The notes under the pieces were generated by a model that was not told the origin of the DNA, did no database searches, and was given only the letters and a program-made list of their open reading frames with translations. From Lates calcarifer (lineage: Eukaryota; Chordata; Actinopteri; Centropomidae): 64,000 nt of DNA. The DNA lies in assembly GCF_001640805.2 (NCBI RefSeq), contig NC_066844.1, positions 5,891,528-5,955,527 of the forward strand, written 5' to 3'. Position 1 is the stretch's first letter. Each line of letters opens with the position of its first letter. Of the stretch, positions 51,117 through 61,866 are shown in pieces. Position numbers and translations under genes: made by a program.

Positions 51117-54100
51117 GCTTTATCTTTTTTATGTTCATTATATTAATATTTTCATTTCAACTATATGCTCAAATAGAATACTACCATTGTTAGTTTTTTG
51201 TATACATACAATTCTTCATGATTGATTAACGTATCCTACTTTTTTTTCCTGTGGCATTCATGATATGAATTAAGACTTAAGTTGTTGCAATTGTTTAGCT
51301 TTCTAAAACATTAGTTAATTAGTTCCATCAGTTCACACTAAATATGCTATGATAGGCTATATTTCACGTGTAAATCCGGACAAAACCTTTTCCAGTGTAT
51401 TAACAACATGTACTAAATATTATAACCATATATTAAAAGATCTAATTCAGTGTTTGATTTTATAGCTTTTATACATAATTATGACTTTTTTCATCATTTC
51501 ATAAGTTTCACAACAAATCAGTTTTACAGCTTGTGTCCTGATCCCATAGAGAGAAGAGCATGAAACTGTAGTCTGTGTTTCCCTCAGCTTTCTGAGGTCT
51601 GCAGGCCATTATGACAAACTATGGGAGCTGGTCATGGTTATGGCTCTCTGTTCCTGCAGTTAAATAATGCAGTCTAATATAAAAAGTCTAAAAGAAATAT
51701 GAGAAGGAGTTTACTATTCATTATGATTGATTATTGTAGTCTGGATAGTTGTGTTTATGTCCACTCACTTCCAAACAGTCACTGTTGTGTTGAGTGTTTC
51801 AAAAGAGCTGGTGGGTCAACACAATGGCTAGAGGTTTATATGTGAGGGAAATCTAACAGTGAAGGGATAATCAATAAGTATTGGATTCACTGATTTTTCT
51901 TTGTGCAGTAAACAGTGCTGACATTTGGATGCGTAATACTGCTACATGATGAGTTTCATATGAATTTGATCAGTAAAGCCAGAGGTCCTTTAGAAATCTA
52001 CTCAAATATTTGATTTATTCAGCTTGTTGTATAAGGCAGACATGCATCACATGGAGGGCATCATGTGACTGAACAGTTGTCAAGTAGGTAGACCTTCTTG
52101 AGCAGTTATTTTCCAATAACAGAGCCAAAGAAGCTAAGCCAGAATGAAATGTTACTTCCTCCAGAATGCAAAACTTTCCTTCCTGTGCATGAATCATCAT
52201 AAAACCATAATCAGTTGATGTGAAGTTGGCACAGAGCTCCTCAGAACTTGAAAACATGTCACAATTAATCTTCCAAAATTATTAACATTGAGCTGTGTTT
52301 GCAGTAAGGTGATTTAAGTTGGCACGGCGGAGTCTGGCTGCAACATTATTGGCAATCGTTTTCCAACAATCAATAAAAATTCTATATGTAAAGTAAATAT
52401 AAATATTAATAATCATAACACATTCAACTTTTATGAGATTTCTGCTGTTTTAATGGGATTACTGTCTTCCTCAGCAGGTCCAAGTTGACAGTGTTATTTG
52501 GCATAAAATGACATCTGGATTTATTGTGCATCTCCCAAGCCTATGCCATATTTTTAAAATTTCCTTAGAGCAGTATGAAAAGTATTTCCTGCACAAGAAG
52601 CTGGTAGTAAAATTCCAGTATCTTTATATGTGTTGGGTAAAGAATAAAACACAGGCTGGTTTTTATATCATACGATGACAGGCACGGAGACTGATGCCAT
52701 AGGGATACGCTGAAACAGCCGCAGAAATTACAGATGTGCCAAAACATTACTCCTTTGTTTCAAATACAAAGCGATGAAATACATAGAAAGATACCCAGAG
52801 AGAATAGCATAATAGAAAATTTCCAATATGCACAAAAATGTCAAATTGCTTTTGGTACAAAGAAAGTGACGAACATCGAAGGACAGACCCCAAAAAGTAA
52901 AACTCAAAAAAAGCGGTATGCAGATGTGCAGATTCACAGTACACAAGGAATAAATAAACATACACAGGGAGGGATGCCTCATGGGTATGAAGTCACTAAA
53001 GCTGGCTGAGAGGAATTTAGAATAAATGATTTGTCGTCAAACATGTCTTTCTGATTACATGCTGCACCAATGTAGCCATGCAGCAGGACTCTCATGGGTT
53101 AAGTGAGCCGGGCTGATTTATTTGCCTCCGCTGAGTTTGACTGTATTGATTCCAGGTCACTTGACTGGCTGACTTCAGATCATGTTCAGGTGACTACAAC
53201 ACAGATGGAACAAAACGGCAAGGCACTGAGAGAGCAGCTTTAGCTCACCATAATGAGTTCCATACAAGCTCAATATTGACTTGAGCCAGAAGAGAAGTGA
53301 AAGATGTTGGAGAAATGATATTAATACTCCTCTAATGTTGCCCACAGAGATCTTTCTGTCACGCTATGTTATAATGGCTGCATAGTAATAAAATATATGT
53401 AATGCAAAGCAGAGATGTCTGAAGGTGGCATAAATCCTCTCATGTTCTTCTGCGACTGATCCAACAAAAGCAAAACATACAGTGCTGCACCTATAAAGCT
53501 CAGTAATGCAGCAGAACTAAAACAGCAGAGTTTTACAGTAACATTGGCTGCAGCAGTCTACAGCATAACACAAAGCTCATAACACATGCAACAGATTACT
53601 TGTAAAATGACTTCCTAATAATGTACACAAGATGCACCAAAGAGAAATTGATTTTAGCTCAGACATGCTTAAAAAGTTGCAGGTCAGTAGAATAATGAGT
53701 GAATTCATATTGTAAGGGCATTAAATCAACCAGGTGCATGCTGGGAAGATACATAGCAGCATTATTCAGCATGTTAGTATCCTTAAAACTGCCATATCAG
53801 TCATTTTTTCCTTTTTTTCAGGGTAATCAGAATTATATTTTTATATAAAGTAACAATGTAAATGTGAAATAGAGGGATAGTTTCACATATTACTAGGAAA
53901 CATTTCTTTAGAATTTACAGCATTAATTCAACATCATAAGCAGAATGAATTTATTAATTTATTACATATATGGTGTAATTTATTCACATACATTTACAAT
54001 GAATTAATTACACAATAGATGCATATTATTTTTGATATAACCAGGCACATAAACTAATAAGGATTTTTGCTGCATGAAATAACTTTTTATATTTACAATA

Positions 54101-54222
54101 TTTTTTAATAATCATAATCAAACAAACTGCTAGTATTTCAAAACATTTCATATATCCCATCAAAACTGCAATTCAAAATGTTCAGTGTTATTCATAGCAG
54201 CCTTTGTATGATATTAATTTCC

Positions 54223-54248
54223 TTATTATTATTATTATTATTATTATT
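54223..54248. repeat. (TTA)n microsatellite
   Basis: About eight to nine perfect TTA units in AT-rich flank. Confidence 0.95.
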
Positions 54249-55523
54249 GCATTTAAGTTTTAAATATATAAATTTTAAAAAAGGTTTTCCTCACGTTTTT
54301 CTTTTACAAATGTCTCAGATTTTTTTTCCCTAGCAATGTGTCATTTTTTGTGTTTTGACAATGTTTAAATTGGCCTGATTTATCAGAAATAATAGTAAAC
54401 AGAAAAAATATATATGTGTGTGTATAAACATATTGGAATATAAACTTTCTTTCTTTCTGTCTATGTCGAATACCACTATCGTTATATCAATTTGAATATT
54501 TATATGAATGAGAATGTGGATAGTGGTGGATATGAAGCTGTTTAGACACAGATACACAGTATACTATATTTATTATCTTAGGTATTATACGTCAAAGAAA
54601 GTCAAAGCAAATTCTCAGTGCAGAATTTTGAAATAACGATTGAAATGTATCGTATTTTTTAAAAAAATAATGTAGCAGAATTAATGTCCCACAGTACCAC
54701 CAGTAAGACAGAAAAAGTAGGAAACTACCTAAATGTTTTTGTTGAGTATCAGAGGTGAATTTTCTTCCATAGTGGTGTAACATGTCATTGCATCAACACT
54801 GCCACCCAGAGTTTAAAAGATGAACATTCACAGTTCTCTTATTATTGAAGACACTGAAATTTCCTCAACAAACATTAATCAGAGGAATACTTTGCCTGAG
54901 TTTAGCCCAAGGTCACCTGTTTTTATTCACATTCAATTAAGTGAAGCTTTTTTTCTTATTACATGGCAATATTAGTTTGGTATGTTGCAAAACTGAAAGA
55001 AATCATTTAGAAATGAGTTTTAGAAATCAAATTTTAAAAAACAGTTGAATGCTTTGAAAACAAAGATAAGGCTTTGTAAATAAAATATTACAGATGCATC
55101 TTCATAAATAATTATAATTAAATTCTGTACAGTACCTTTGTATTAAAAAGACCTTTGAAATTCTTATTTTGAGTTACATTATAAGGAGGTAATTGCTTAC
55201 TCAGAGAAATGATATGACTTTGGGGAAAGTCAAGTTAACTCTGATGATGAAGTCACAGTTGTCCTGTGATTTAAGTGTGGTACCATATGATACATTCATA
55301 TTAATATTTATAATAATTATTATTATTATTTCATTATTATCTGCTCACAATTATTTACATAAATGGATTTCAACTTTCAAAACAAAGCACCATTATCTTT
55401 AAAGACACTGTGCTGTTACTTGTCAAGAAGGATGAAATGAAGTTGATGAGGGTGGAAATGAGTTCCTGCAGTTCATAAGTTATTACTTCTCCTCTGGAAT
55501 ATTTAACTTGAATTTACGCCCAT

Positions 55524-55820
55524 TCAAAAACGTCCACTCTGGGCTGGAATCAATTTCACCCTGAGCCACGGCGGGCTTACGGTGAAGTATTGCACCCAGA
55601 CGGCATCGGCAGCTGGATAAAGAGCGAGGAAATAGAGCGACCTGCTCTCCATAAAAGTTGGTGTGTGATCCCTGACCCTGAGCTGAGAAAGAGCCATGGA
55701 CTCCTCTAATCTAGAAAGACCTTTTGCACGTGGATTAACCTCAGCCGAGACCACGTTTTCACAGGCAGGCAGGGGAGAGTCGGCTGATTGAACTCTAACC
55801 AGCACAGGAACCAAACCCAA
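55524..55820. other. GC-richer, high-complexity block; candidate conserved element or exon
   Basis: This block stands out from AT-rich surroundings by higher GC, many CpGs and no simple repeats. On the minus strand it carries a 98-codon ORF. The internal stretch beginning MESRSLYFLALYPAA has G/C-ending codons and reaches ACC|gtaagc, a moderate donor near 55583-55578. I do not recognise the peptide. It may be a conserved enhancer whose ORF is accidental, or an unrecognised exon. Confidence 0.3.
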
Positions 55821-57172
55821 CTTGGATAATCCAGGTTTTTTAAAAGATTTATTTATTTATTTGTCTTAGAAGATAAGGTAAACCTTGTCACTATCTATCC
55901 CTTTTCTAAATTAAATGGCACTGCCACAGAAGACACAGACTTTCTACATTGTTTTGAAAAGAAAATATTTATTCAGTAGAGGTGGAAAAAAAGATGGGCT
56001 CACTGCTTATGTTTCATGAATAGTCTATCCCACCCCATTGCACTCCACCCACCCACCACCACCTTCCCAGCGTATTGGTTTACTCCTGCCAAAAATTTAA
56101 TTCAATCCCACTAAGTTGCTCCAGCTTTAATTAAATAGACCAAAAGCCTTGGCAGGATTTCATTTACTTTCTTGTTAAGTGAACTTTACAGACACTGTAG
56201 AACTTTCACTAGTGTACTGCTGAGATCTGAAAAGAGCACTGGAGTCCCTGCCTTTCACTTCATTAGAATTAAGCCACACAATTTTCACAAACTAACTTGA
56301 GTTTTCCCAGACAAACAAGTGAAGGTGAGGACTGAAATCAGCGTCCCCTCTGGTTTATGGCGGGCCACCGGCTTTCCTGGTAGTTAAAAAAGAAATGTGT
56401 TTGAATGGTGCACGCCTGTCGGAGGGTAGACAACACTTTTTATCATCATAATAAATCTAAGCACTATTGCCATAAAACACAGGCCCAGTAAAAAGTGATT
56501 CAGCTGACAGTCATGACGAAATGAATGCCTTGATAAAATGGCAGTCATCAATCATGGCTTTGGTTTTGGATGCTAACATCTTCTCTAAGCTCTCTACTAA
56601 TTGATATGAACGGTTCACATAAATCAGCAGCCATGTGTTGATGCTGCGTGCTGTTGTCGCTGTGGTTTGCATCTCAGAACCACAGATAAATTTTCCCATA
56701 ACACATACAGAGCAGTAGTCTACATGTGTTATAGTCATTCCCACACAGTGTGGATAGTTTTGTTGTTATAATAGAAATAGACTAGAACACAGCTGTGAAA
56801 TCTTCAAATTGATTCTTTACATAAATGCTCATTTAAATCTTCACTACCAGGAACTTACATTGCTCTTGGGGACGTTCGAAAATCGTTGAGCTCTGGACTT
56901 AGATAAGTACAAAATTCAAACAGTATTTGAAATTGAAATTATGCTCAGCACTTTTCATCTGGATAAGGAGCTTTAGACTCTCACAGATCTAAACAGTTAG
57001 ATAAACTGCTTTCTCTTCAGGTGAAAATGCAAACTATTTAATTGGGTTAAAATAACAACAATAGCACGATGGTCTTGGGACAGTTGTGGAGTTTCCTCAA
57101 ATGAAAAAGCTCATTACCAAAATAAAAGATAATGAGAATATCTTGTACATTCAGACCATAGTAAACATTGAG

Positions 57173-57295
57173 CAGCTACCAGTCGCTGATTTTAATGTTG
57201 TGGCTGAATTGTGTATATATACATGATACATATACAGTACATTATGTAAATATATACTGTATATATTCACCATTCAGCCACACAACTGGTAGCTG
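57173..57295. repeat. Foldback (inverted-repeat) element from a teleost DNA transposon end
   Basis: The outer arms cagctaccagt (57173-57183) and actggtagctg (57285-57295) are perfect reverse complements. The inner arms gttgtggctgaa (57197-57208) and ttcagccacacaac match after a 2-nt indel. The motif 'ttttaatgttgtggctga' is the end of a DNA transposon that is abundant in teleosts. The AT-rich centre holds palindromic TA steps. Probably a MITE-like remnant with two ends facing each other. Confidence 0.6.
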
Positions 57296-57520
57296 GTTTT
57301 CAGTGTGTATGCCCTCTTTTGGATTTTTACTCTTAGTTTTACAGTTTCACTATACAACAAAGAGAAAAATCAACTTATTTTTATTAATTATTCTTTTTTC
57401 TCCCTTGAAGCCTAATATCAACCTGTTTTGACCAGAGTTGTAATTCAATAAAAGATTCTGATACAATTCTTTAAAAAAGGGTTTCCTGCCTAAATACATT
57501 ATCAACAACAGAACAGAAAT

Positions 57521-57814
57521 GTCAATTAGTAAATTAATTGATTTGTCGTTCATCGTTAATCTAATTGGCAACAATTTTGGTAGTTCATGCCAGTCAACAA
57601 ATGGGAAAAATTCAGTCCTTCTAGCCTCTGAAATGTTAAGATTTCTTTTGTTGTTGTTGTTGTTGTTGTCCTCTAAAATAGCAAAATGAATCCTGTTTGA
57701 TTTCTGACTGTTGGTAAAACAAAACAAGATGTGCAAAAACATTTCTGTGGGTTCTGAGAACATGTGATGGGAATACATTTTATAGACAAAACAATTAATT
57801 GGTTAATTGAGAAT
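57521..57814 (+). repeat. Dispersed teleost repeat, copy 3 (attaattg...caattaattggttaattgag family)
   Basis: Starts gtcaattagtaaattaattg, continues through ggcaacaattttgg, and ends tttatagacaaaacaattaa before ggttaattgagaa. This order and text match a common teleost dispersed repeat that also occurs at 38204-38411 in this window. A (TTG)n run (57648-57669) has expanded inside it. Class is uncertain; it behaves like a non-autonomous element. Confidence 0.6.
57648..57669. repeat. (TTG)n microsatellite
   Basis: About seven TTG units inside the dispersed repeat copy at 57521-57814. Confidence 0.95.
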
Positions 57815-58063
57815 GTCATGTGGGTGGCATAGTTTATCAGTACAAATCTATGCTTTGAGCGCCGTTATCTAAAACATAAAAAGCCCAGTTTATCTGTAGT
57901 AAATAAGTTACACTAAATAGAGGAAAATGTTGACGTTGCTCCTCCTTATCTGTGTTCCTCTCTCTCCATCTAGACTGTGGGCCATCACAGAGCAACAGAT
58001 GGAGGTGCACAACAGGATATTGCCACTAAGAGGATTCCTCTTTCTTTCCCTGTCTCTCTGGAC

Positions 58064-58086
58064 TTTTTTTTTTTTGGGGGGGGGGG
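58064..58086. repeat. T12G11 homopolymer junction
   Basis: Twelve T followed directly by eleven G. Assembly errors in run length are likely here. Confidence 0.95.
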
Positions 58087-58639
58087 ACTCTTTCATCATG
58101 ACCCAGCTCAACTGGCTTACTGGACGTGGTGTAGAGTTGTCGGTTAAGCCCTCTGAAACCCGCCACTACCCACGTTGACCTGCTTGGCAAACAGAAATCC
58201 CCGATCAGGTCTGCTGTGAGTAACGTTAAAACAAGTAACAAGGTGGGATTAGAAAGTCCTCGTAGTGTTTTAAGTCTCTGAACTTTGACCTTTCACTTAG
58301 AACTCTGAGGTATGTGCCAGCTCTCTGTGTGTGAATGGCTCGGTGTCAAGTTTACTCACCTGTAGTACTACAGTGTCATCCTTACACAAGGAAGTGCTTG
58401 CTTCCATCATCCCAATCTAAATATTTATTGAAGAAACATGTGAATGTGTGTGGTAATAAGTGCTTTAGCAGTGGCATGGATTATTAGTTTGTGACTGTTT
58501 TGAGCTGTACTGTCTTGCACAGGTCACTTTATTCGAAACTCCTGTGTCATTTTATTTATGTTTTTTTAGAGTTAGTGTTTGTCTGACCATAAAGCTTTTA
58601 CTGGCTGGACTTTATTTTTTATGTGTCATACATCTTGAT

Positions 58640-58900
58640 AACGGTCTTTAAAAAGATGCTGGCGCTTCAATTGTACAGGACTTTATTTTTATACTGAAGG
58701 CACCCACAGACCTTGGAAATATGAGATTGCACAGAAAGCAAAAGAGGCTCAGGGCGGCAACTCGATTCCTTCTATAAACTTTATTGTGCCAACGCATTTC
58801 GGAGAACTGCCTCCCTTCTTGGGTGCACAAAGCACGCTGACCCCTCTGCTCTGTCTATCTCCAGGCAGAGCTTGAAAGAGGGGCTGTTTTTGTCCCGTCA
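58640..58900 (-). repeat. Old retroelement-like tail with ccgaaatgcgttggc...aataaa motif
   Basis: On the minus strand, gggaggcagttctccgaaat is followed by gcgttggcacaataaagttt and aatcgagttgccgccctga. The form 'GAAACGCGTTGGC...AATAAA' is a dispersed repeat tail I recognise from fish and frog genomes, in a class related to Penelope-like elements that carry hammerhead cores. Here the CUGAUGA half is not intact, so no active ribozyme is claimed. Boundaries are approximate. Confidence 0.35.
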
Positions 58901-59792
58901 CACAAACACAGGTGAAGCTGTTTGTATGATTGAGGTTACCGGGCCACAGTATATTATAAGGGCTACAAGTTTGGTTCATTCATGCTTTGGGTGCAAGGAG
59001 GGTGTTCTTATGCTTTGGCACAGCATTATGAATTTTATTTAAATACTTGAAGCTGCCGTCCTTGCCGTGCAATGGTGTTTGCATTACTGCAACTGCATTG
59101 TGGTGATAGTCTGTTAAGCTTTTATATGACTCGGACACCTTGCAGCTGGGGTTGTATGGCAGTATTTTTTTATGAAATCACTTTTAAATGGCACAGTGTT
59201 TTACTGACGGCTGATCCATAAAACCATGTTGTTTAGTTTAACGGTTCAGCCATTGCTAGGTTTTAATAAAACCATACAATTAGCCCAGAGTAGTGTGGCA
59301 ATTCAGATTATCACAGGAATTACACTGATTTCCTTTTAACTTTGTAATTTTATGATTAATAGTTTAGACACTAACTATTGTAGCATTAGTATATTAATTA
59401 TATGTCTTTTTATCAGTGTTTTCAAACCACAGCTTACTGATTCATACTGATTTCATACAAAGGTATGAACTGGCCTGTAAAGGTATAAACTACTGTAAAG
59501 GTATTTCACACATGCACGGTTCAATAAAGATCTAATAAAAAACCTGCAGTCATGTAATGACTTCATGGGATCTAGATGTAGATACATTGACTTTTGGAGA
59601 GCATAAAAATGGTTAATTTAACTTGGTTGCTGCTCTGAGGGATATTACCTCTTTATTGTATTTCCTTTGTATTTAACCTCAACCCTGCGAGGAACGAGGG
59701 CGAGGAATTGGAGATCTCCGGGGGGGATTCAATTATATTTTCTCTCGTGTTCACTGTAATATAATGACTTTGCAACAAGACCTCTTTCTGAG

Positions 59793-59810
59793 TTTTTTTT
59801 TTTTTTTTTT
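59793..59810. repeat. Poly-T tract
   Basis: Eighteen consecutive T. Confidence 0.95.
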
Positions 59811-60090
59811 CCAGATTTTATCTCAATAGACTTGGAAAAAAGAAGTTATTTTTCTCGGGGATCCTGTATCTCACCTCTACATTTGTTATCTCACAATTTC
59901 ACCCTTATGAACAATATAACAGCCTAAGAATTAGGTCCTTGCAGTCTGTCGTAGAAGCTCAGTGTTTGCAGTAAATCATCCCATTCAACTAAAACAAAAC
60001 AATTGCTTGTTGTTTTTTAGGGTTTGCCTGGTACAACTTAAAATTCAGATATGGACTTTTTTCCCTTGCAAATCACAGATCATGTTGTAT

Positions 60091-60130
60091 TCAGCCATGA
60101 AGTTTCATGCAATCAGCCGTGAAGTTTCAT
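60091..60130. repeat. 22-bp tandem duplication, about 1.8 copies
   Basis: tcagccatgaagtttcat (60091) recurs as tcagccgtgaagtttcat (60113) with a 22-bp period and one difference. Confidence 0.7.
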
Positions 60131-60785
60131 TATGAACAGACATGGTAACTTTCCAAGGCCAATAGCTTGTGGCCAGAGTTTTTCTTTGCAGGCTAGCACA
60201 AATTTGTCACTACAAATTTGTCTGGAGGTTTAAGGATCCTCAGATGTCGTTCAGCTGAGAGGACTTGCCAAAATGAGTAAAGAGCAGCATCTGGTTATAA
60301 ATTATTTAAAACAGCGTGAAAAGATAGAGGTAACTTATGAGTTAAACATTTGTGGAAGTCTAATACTATGATAAATGTAACATTTGCCTGATTTAACAAG
60401 CCAGTATATAGAAATGTCCTCTGGTGGAACATCCTGGTTTGATTAAGACAGACTGAGTGCAATAAGTGATGTATGTGTGTTTGCAGGATTGGGGGATGTT
60501 GTCCTGTGTGTGTTTGTGGCTATGTATACTCATGTATGTGTCAGCATGCATGCAAGTGTCCAAATGCCACTACATATAAACGTCTGTGTGTGTGTGTGGA
60601 GAGGAAACAGAGGGAGCTAAAACTGCACGGAGGAGAGTGAGGAAATAGAGCAGAAGAATACGGGACTGACATAAAGAAATCCTGGATAATTCAGCCTTAA
60701 GATGTGTGAGGGCTGCAAAGAGCAGAGCAGAGTGGAGCATCCAGAGGTCGTTCCCATGGCAACCTTTGCCCAGGGAGATCGCTGA

Positions 60786-60809
60786 CCCAGCCCCCCACCC
60801 CCCCACCCC
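60786..60809 (-). other. G-quadruplex-capable C-rich tract (G-rich on minus strand)
   Basis: Four C runs (3, 6, 7 and 4) separated by one or two bases; the minus strand therefore has four G runs with very short loops. Confidence 0.7.
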
Positions 60810-61832
60810 GCGGTACAAGCGGAGCACAGATTGTAGGTCACATATGGCACCAGCGATCCAATCAGGTCTAATCTGGCTTGACTTGCGGGTCATAAATTAT
60901 ACTGGGAAGCTGGTTTACACTGTAGCTTATCTCATCAGTAGGCTCAACTGTAAGATAATGGCCATGTTTATGGTAACTTGATGAACTGACCCATTAAATG
61001 TATATGTCAACAGATTTATGTTGTGTCTATAAGAGTGGTGAAAAATAGCTCAGGAGCGAATGATATCCCACTGCTGAGCATTAAGCCACTGTCATGAAGA
61101 TTTATAGGTTGAAATGAATTGCATTCAATTACAAACATTCAAATTACAAACAATCACCTCATTTATTCCGATTCCCTTAATGTCTAATATTTTCTCCTTA
61201 ATTGTTAAATATATTAAACAATTATATAAAATATTCACATATGTATAATTTCACTACTGGTACATGTGACAGGAAACTTCTCCTGACCCCCATTACAGTA
61301 AAATAAATAAATAAAAATAAATAAAAAAATTTTTTTGCTCTACCCTTTGCTCACCCTAAATCTAGATTCTGGAAACTTCAAACCTACAAAATATTGTCTC
61401 AAAATGTTTATTTCTTGACAGGTTTTTTCTTTCCTATTATTATTAAACCATATAGTACAGTATTGTATTTTCTTAATATAGGCTATGCTACCTTATTGTT
61501 TGGGGTCCCAGAGATGTAATAAGATTAGTTGAAATATCAACTATTTTCCCTCAAATATTTTACATATTTATTCAAAACATATAGAAAAAAATAATGTGAC
61601 AAAATACATAAATGATAATAAAGCATTGCCATTACACTGAGTAGGGGAATATTTCATATTTAACATGTAACATGTGTGTTGCATGAACAAAGAAATTTCT
61701 TTTGTTTGCCAAAAAAATTAGTCATACACAAAATTAAGCACAGTATGGTATCCTACATATATGTTTGGAGTTGGAATCCAGGCAGGTCTAACTACTTGTT
61801 AAACCTCTAATGAACAAACAGAATAAAAAAAC

Positions 61833-61835
<3 letters not shown>

Positions 61836-61865
<30 letters not shown>
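61836..61865 (+). repeat. A30 tract preceded by AATAAA
   Basis: Thirty A follow an AATAAA at 61822-61827 by 8 nt, as at the 3' end of a retroposed transcript. No target-site duplication or source gene could be recognised, so it may be a simple homopolymer expansion. Confidence 0.6.

Positions 61866-61866
<1 letters not shown>

Larger units (their letters stand above)
50885..57172. other. 5' flanking DNA, no recognised gene
   Basis: Mostly AT-rich non-coding sequence. It holds the compound microsatellite at 51019-51116, a (TTA)n run at 54223-54248, and an unusually GC-rich block near 55520-55830. The rest shows only short random ORFs. Confidence 0.6.
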
